64,000 bases of DNA from Microbacterium ureisolvens (lineage in GTDB: Bacteria > Actinomycetota > Actinomycetes > Actinomycetales > Microbacteriaceae), in contig NZ_JADIJE010000014.1 in NCBI RefSeq assembly GCF_015278315.1, positions 57,551-121,550 of the forward strand, given 5' to 3'. The translations under genes were made by a program, and so were the position numbers. Below are positions 61,927 through 64,000 of the stretch, one piece after another. The stretch's first letter is position 1, and each line of letters begins with the position of its first letter. Under the pieces are notes generated by a model. That model made no database searches and was not told the origin of the DNA. It was given only the letters and a program-made list of their open reading frames with translations.

Positions 61927-64000
61927 TCACCCGAGCAGGATGTCGTGGGTGCCGGCCTCCAGCTCCACGCGCTGCACCGCGCCGTCACCGTGCAGGCGCA
62001 CCGTCGTCGGCCCGTCCGTGGTCACGCGCAGACGCACCTGTTCGCGGCCGGCGAGCCCCGCGGCCACCAGGTCGACATCCGCCGCCGCGACGTTCACGAG
62101 CTCGAGATCGAGCTCGTCGGCGGCCGGTACGGTGCCCACCGGCCGGCGCTCGAGGACGCGGATCTCCGTCTGGTAACCGTCGTAGACCGCGCTCGCGGCC
62201 GTCGCAACCGGCTCGGTCACGACCGTGTCCAGGGCACCCGAGCGAGCCCCTACGCGACTCCACCGGGCCGCGGCATCCCGTGCCACCAGTCCGTCGAGCC
62301 AGTAGGCGCTGTCGATCACGATGCCGAGGTCGGCACGGTTCTCACGCGGATCCCAGCGGAACGCGATCGCGCCGGGAGCCGTCTCGAGCCGCGCGTCGCC
62401 GACGTGCGCGGCATACTCGCGCCACCCCAGCCATCCGAAGTGCCCGTGCGTCGCACCGGCGTAGTAGTGCGCGCGGTACTTCACGCCGGCTGCCTCCAAC
62501 GCGCCTGCCCACGTGCGCGTATTGCCCTCGGCGATGTCGGCCGTGCCGGCATCCAGGAACACGCTCATCGCGGCGAGATTCTCGACGCGGTCGCGGTCGT
62601 CGGCGGCGTCGCGGATGCCGGCGGCGTTGCGGTAGCCGGCGCCGGAGACGATTCCGACCCCCGCGAAGACGTCGGGATGGTTCGTCGCGAAGCGCGTGGC
62701 GCCGACGCCGCCCATCGAGTGCCCGGCGATCGTCGTGCGGGTGCCGTCCAGGGCGTACACGGCGGCCACGCGGTTCCATGCCTCCCACACGTCGAGCTCG
62801 GCTTCGTTCACGTACCACGTGCCGTCGCCGCGGCCGAGCGGCGAGAGGCAGATCGAGCCGCGCTCCTCGCAGACCGGACCGAACAGGTGGTCCTCCCGCG
62901 CGCCGCGGAACCCGTTGTGGTTGTTGCCGCCGCCGTGCAGCAGGATCGTGAGCGGAGCCGGGATCTCCGGGTCGTAGGTCGTCGGCACGTAGACCAGGTA
63001 CGGCTGCACCTGCCCGTACACGCGCGGCGCGGTCGTGGGCGGCTGCCCCGACGGCTGGCGCGTGTCGGGGTGCAGGCCCGGACCGAGATCGACCGACGAC
63101 ACGTACCAGCGCGTGGAGAAGCCCGTCGGCGACGGGTGCGGATCGACCCTGCCGCGGGCGAGCTCGCGCCAGTCCAGCTCGAGCGCGAAGGCCGACATGT
63201 CGCCCCCGGCCAGCGCCGCGCTCTGCGCGCCGTTGTTCCACCCGGTGGCCCGCTGGGGGCCGGTGGCTCTCGTTCCCTCCTGCGTCGCGGTGCGGAAGGC
63301 GGCGTTGTACACGCGCATGTCGTCCCGTTCGGGTGCCGCGGCGAAGCCGGTGCCCTGCGCGTCGGCCACACCCGCCGCCAGCCGCACGGTGAAGACGCCG
63401 TTCACGCGCAGCGCCGAGCGCGGCACCTCCGCGATGAACGACTTCGTCTGCTCGTCGACGTGCACCCGTCCGCCGCGCGCGGTGAGGTCGCGACGGCTGC
63501 CGGCCGCATCCTCGAGCCAGACGCCGTCGGCGGAGACGATGAGGAAGGCGTCGCTGCCCGGCGACGTGACACCCGCCGCACCCGGCCACACGGACGTTCC
63601 GGTGCCCGGGTCCGCGTCGGTGTCGAGCGCCCAGACAGCGAGCGGAAGCCCGGGGTCGGCGAGCGTCGTCCAGTCCACACGCCAGTAAGAGCGGTCGCCG
63701 CGGACGCCGATACCGGCGCGGAACACGTCCGCACCGTTGGCGTGCGCGGCGTCGTCCGCGTACGTGAGCGAGCCGTCCCCGACGTCGTCGAACAGCCAGT
63801 CCGTCCACAGGAGTGCGCCGTCGTCGTACCGGCTCGTGCCCGACGTTCGCGAGAAGTCGTCCGAGAAGGGCCAGCCCTCCGGTGCCGCGAGGGCGGGCTC
63901 CTCGAAGAAGGCGGCGGGCGGCGCGGCCGCCGGGAGCTCCGGCGGAGCGACGCCCTCGCCACCTGGGCTCGCCGGGGCGGCCGCGCTCGCCGGGGCGGCC
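61927..64000 (-). CDS. Secreted alpha/beta-hydrolase (esterase-like), 5' truncated by the window edge
   Basis: About 690 residues are visible; the frame is open to the right edge, so the start and signal peptide lie outside. The Ala/Pro-rich start (GEGVAPPELPAAAPP) looks extracellular. Residues about 30-220 form a beta-rich module with DWTTLADPGLPLAVWALDTD, like surface-glycan or glucodextranase C-terminal modules. The catalytic part has PAPLTILLHGGGNNHNGFRG and TIAGHSMGGVGATRF with the nucleophile Ser, and THGHFGWLGW with a likely His. Substrate unknown. Confidence 0.8.
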   Translation of the reverse strand, partial: AAPASAAAPASPGGEGVAPPELPAAAPPAAFFEEPALAAPEGWPFSDDFSRTSGTSRYDDGALLWTDWLFDDVGDGSLTYADDAAHANGADVFRAGIGVRGDRSYWRVDWTTLADPGLPLAVWALDTDADPGTGTSVWPGAAGVTSPGSDAFLIVSADGVWLEDAAGSRRDLTARGGRVHVDEQTKSFIAEVPRSALRVNGVFTVRLAAGVADAQGTGFAAAPERDDMRVYNAAFRTATQEGTRATGPQRATGWNNGAQSAALAGGDMSAFALELDWRELARGRVDPHPSPTGFSTRWYVSSVDLGPGLHPDTRQPSGQPPTTAPRVYGQVQPYLVYVPTTYDPEIPAPLTILLHGGGNNHNGFRGAREDHLFGPVCEERGSICLSPLGRGDGTWYVNEAELDVWEAWNRVAAVYALDGTRTTIAGHSMGGVGATRFATNHPDVFAGVGIVSGAGYRNAAGIRDAADDRDRVENLAAMSVFLDAGTADIAEGNTRTWAGALEAAGVKYRAHYYAGATHGHFGWLGWREYAAHVGDARLETAPGAIAFRWDPRENRADLGIVIDSAYWLDGLVARDAAARWSRVGARSGALDTVVTEPVATAASAVYDGYQTEIRVLERRPVGTVPAADELDLELVNVAAADVDLVAAGLAGREQVRLRVTTDGPTTVRLHGDGAVQRVELEAGTHDILLG

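Overview
This window is the replication-origin region of a high-GC actinobacterial chromosome. The gene order (cca, a DUF6049 gene, murJ, trxB, trxA, parB, parA, rsmG, jag, yidC, yidD, rnpA, rpmH, dnaA, dnaN, recF, a DUF721 gene, gyrB, gyrA, a DUF3566 gene, tRNA-Ile, tRNA-Ala, ppiA, rhomboid, crgA, pabA, pknB, pknA, pbpA, rodA, pstP, fhaB, fhaA) is the conserved actinobacterial arrangement. The codon bias, the DUF6049/murJ pair, the class E sortase and the dispersed GGTCGTTGAGCGAGCG repeats suggest the family Microbacteriaceae, probably Microbacterium or a close relative. The genus is inference.

1-12.6 kb is accessory and metabolic. It holds a truncated TetR regulator, a glutaryl-CoA-dehydrogenase-like enzyme, an FBP-domain protein, an aldehyde dehydrogenase with its DUF779 partner and a GAF-type regulator, an apparent operon of flavohaemoglobin, a DivIVA-like coiled coil and a truncated haemoglobin, an HTH/PIN toxin-antitoxin-like pair, and a divergent HxlR/azoreductase pair with a clear palindromic operator. 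12.6-26.2 kb returns to the core: cca, a methyltransferase, DUF6049-murJ, trxB-trxA, then an inserted DGPF-protein/ECF sigma pair, then parB and parA.

The most striking part is 26.1-33.1 kb. Thirteen parS centromere sites (ten with the exact 14-bp core GTTTCACGTGAAAC, three with one mismatch) lie around and within a gene-poor stretch between parA and rsmG. About 5.2 kb of it (27268-32455) has no convincing gene and is visibly less GC-rich than its surroundings. One parS lies inside the parA coding sequence, in an acidic low-complexity extension in front of the Walker A motif. Another lies in the 47-bp jag-rsmG gap. In most actinobacteria rsmG and parA are near neighbours, so this looks like an expanded, dedicated centromere region 4-12 kb from oriC.

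32.4-46.4 kb is the replication core: rsmG-jag-yidC-yidD-rnpA-rpmH run leftward, and dnaA, oriC with DnaA boxes, dnaN, recF, a DciA-like DUF721 gene, gyrB, gyrA and a DUF3566 gene run rightward. 46.4-64 kb has a VIT-family transporter, two tRNAs, a NUDIX gene whose start region is tandemly duplicated (86 bp), a YbaK-type deacylase, ppiA, rhomboid, crgA, sortase, pabA and the leftward Ser/Thr-kinase and cell-wall operon fhaA-fhaB-pstP-rodA-pbpA-pknA-pknB. A 65-bp tandem repeat carrying extra ribosome-binding sites and two 22-codon mini-ORFs lies just upstream of pbpA. The window ends inside a secreted alpha/beta-hydrolase gene. No insertion sequence, prophage, CRISPR array or rRNA gene was seen.
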